From assembly GCA_029240475.1 (NCBI GenBank), contig JAREAF010000259.1, positions 1 through 5,418 on the forward strand: a stretch of 5,418 nucleotides of DNA. Reading direction: 5' to 3'. Source of the DNA: Rhodospirillales bacterium (GTDB lineage: Bacteria > Pseudomonadota > Alphaproteobacteria > JAREAF01). The translations under genes and the position numbers were made by a program. Below are positions 4,973 through 5,418 of this stretch, piece by piece. The notes under the pieces were generated by a model that saw nothing but the letters and a program-made list of their open reading frames with translations, was not told the origin of the DNA and ran no database searches. Each line of letters begins with the position of its first letter. Position 1 is the stretch's first letter.

Positions 4973-5418
4973 ATGAAGGTTTTTGGAAGACTTGCCATCG
5001 CGGCGGGTCTAGCGCTTTCAATCGCCACCGCCGCCGAGGCCAAGGAAAAAGTGGTGATCGGCGAGCAGAGCTGGACCGGAGCGACCGCGATCCAGAATGT
5101 GCTGAAGGCCGTGATCGAGAAATACCTCGATGGAGACGTGAGCTTCCTTCTGGTCGCGGAGGAAGCGATGTACCCGGCGCTGGACAAAGGTGACGGCAGC
5201 ATCGATGTGGTGCCCGATCTCTGGTCGCAGCACACGACGGCCATGATGAACGCCTATGTGCTGCCGGGGAGCAAGGAGTCCATCCGTCTGAACAAGTCGC
5301 CATACAAGGGCACCGAAGGCATCTTCGTGCCCGGCTATGTTCAAGACGAGCACAATATCCGCAAGCTGGAAGACCTCGCCGATCCGAAAATCGCCAAGCT
5401 GTTCGACAGCGACGGCGA
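4973..5418 (+). CDS. OpuAC-family periplasmic solute-binding protein (partial, 3' end outside window)
   Basis: The first 148 codons of a periplasmic binding protein are present, still open at the window edge. The family is usually about 300 residues, so roughly half is missing. Residues 1-23 form a signal peptide: MKVFGR, a hydrophobic core, then AEA before Lys24. The mature part starts KEKVVIGEQSWTG, typical of the OpuAC/ProX group. The segment IDVVPDLWSQH (77-87) seems to correspond to the stretch of E. coli ProX carrying a ligand-stacking Trp. Trp34, Tyr67, Trp84 and Tyr122 are candidates for an aromatic cage around a quaternary amine. With the ATPase and permease upstream it completes a proVWX-like importer. 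The gene order is ATPase, permease, binding protein. Whether the ligand is glycine betaine, choline, proline betaine or another amine cannot be decided from this half. Confidence 0.88.
   Translation, partial: MKVFGRLAIAAGLALSIATAAEAKEKVVIGEQSWTGATAIQNVLKAVIEKYLDGDVSFLLVAEEAMYPALDKGDGSIDVVPDLWSQHTTAMMNAYVLPGSKESIRLNKSPYKGTEGIFVPGYVQDEHNIRKLEDLADPKIAKLFDSDG

Noticed and set aside
1..5418. Insertion sequence, CRISPR array, phage or defence system
   Set aside because: No terminal inverted repeats with a transposase, no regularly spaced repeats, and all intact genes belong to common metabolic or transport families.

Overview
The window looks like high-GC chromosomal DNA of an alphaproteobacterium, most likely Hyphomicrobiales (Rhizobiales). 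The grounds are codon style, the similarity of a decayed gene at the left end to a short hypothetical protein I recall from Bradyrhizobium-type genomes, and a FixK/FNR-type box. This placement rests on recognition, not on a search.

Left end (1-523). There is no intact gene. A decayed fragment (about 127-294) belongs to a small conserved hypothetical family. A 14-bp FNR/FixK-like site (291-304) overlaps its broken 3' end. A plausible -10 element (327-332) follows at class II spacing, then a leader of about 185 nt with a possible hairpin, leading into the next gene.

Centre-left (524-2249). A 161-residue two-repeat AhpD/carboxymuconolactone-decarboxylase-like protein (524-1009, +) is convergent with a secreted or lipoprotein-like alpha/beta hydrolase (1338-2249, -). 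The 328-bp gap between them holds three inverted repeats, two of them placed as possible terminators for the facing genes. I see no gene in the gap.

Right half (2414-5418). A proVWX-type compatible-solute (betaine/choline/proline class) ABC importer operon runs rightward. It consists of an ATPase (2414-3457), a permease starting one nucleotide after the ATPase stop (3459-4811), and, after 161 bp, an OpuAC-family periplasmic binding protein (from 4973) that is cut by the window end. Together these would bind a quaternary-amine-like solute in the periplasm and import it using ATP. The permease carries about 180 extra N-terminal residues resembling a DUF2628-type membrane domain in front of a normal ProW core. 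The ATPase has a shortened C-terminal regulatory region.

Nothing here amounts to a clearly new system. The points most worth a second look are the permease fusion, the second half of the AhpD-like protein with its resolving cysteine changed to serine, and the apparent oxygen-responsive promoter in front of it.
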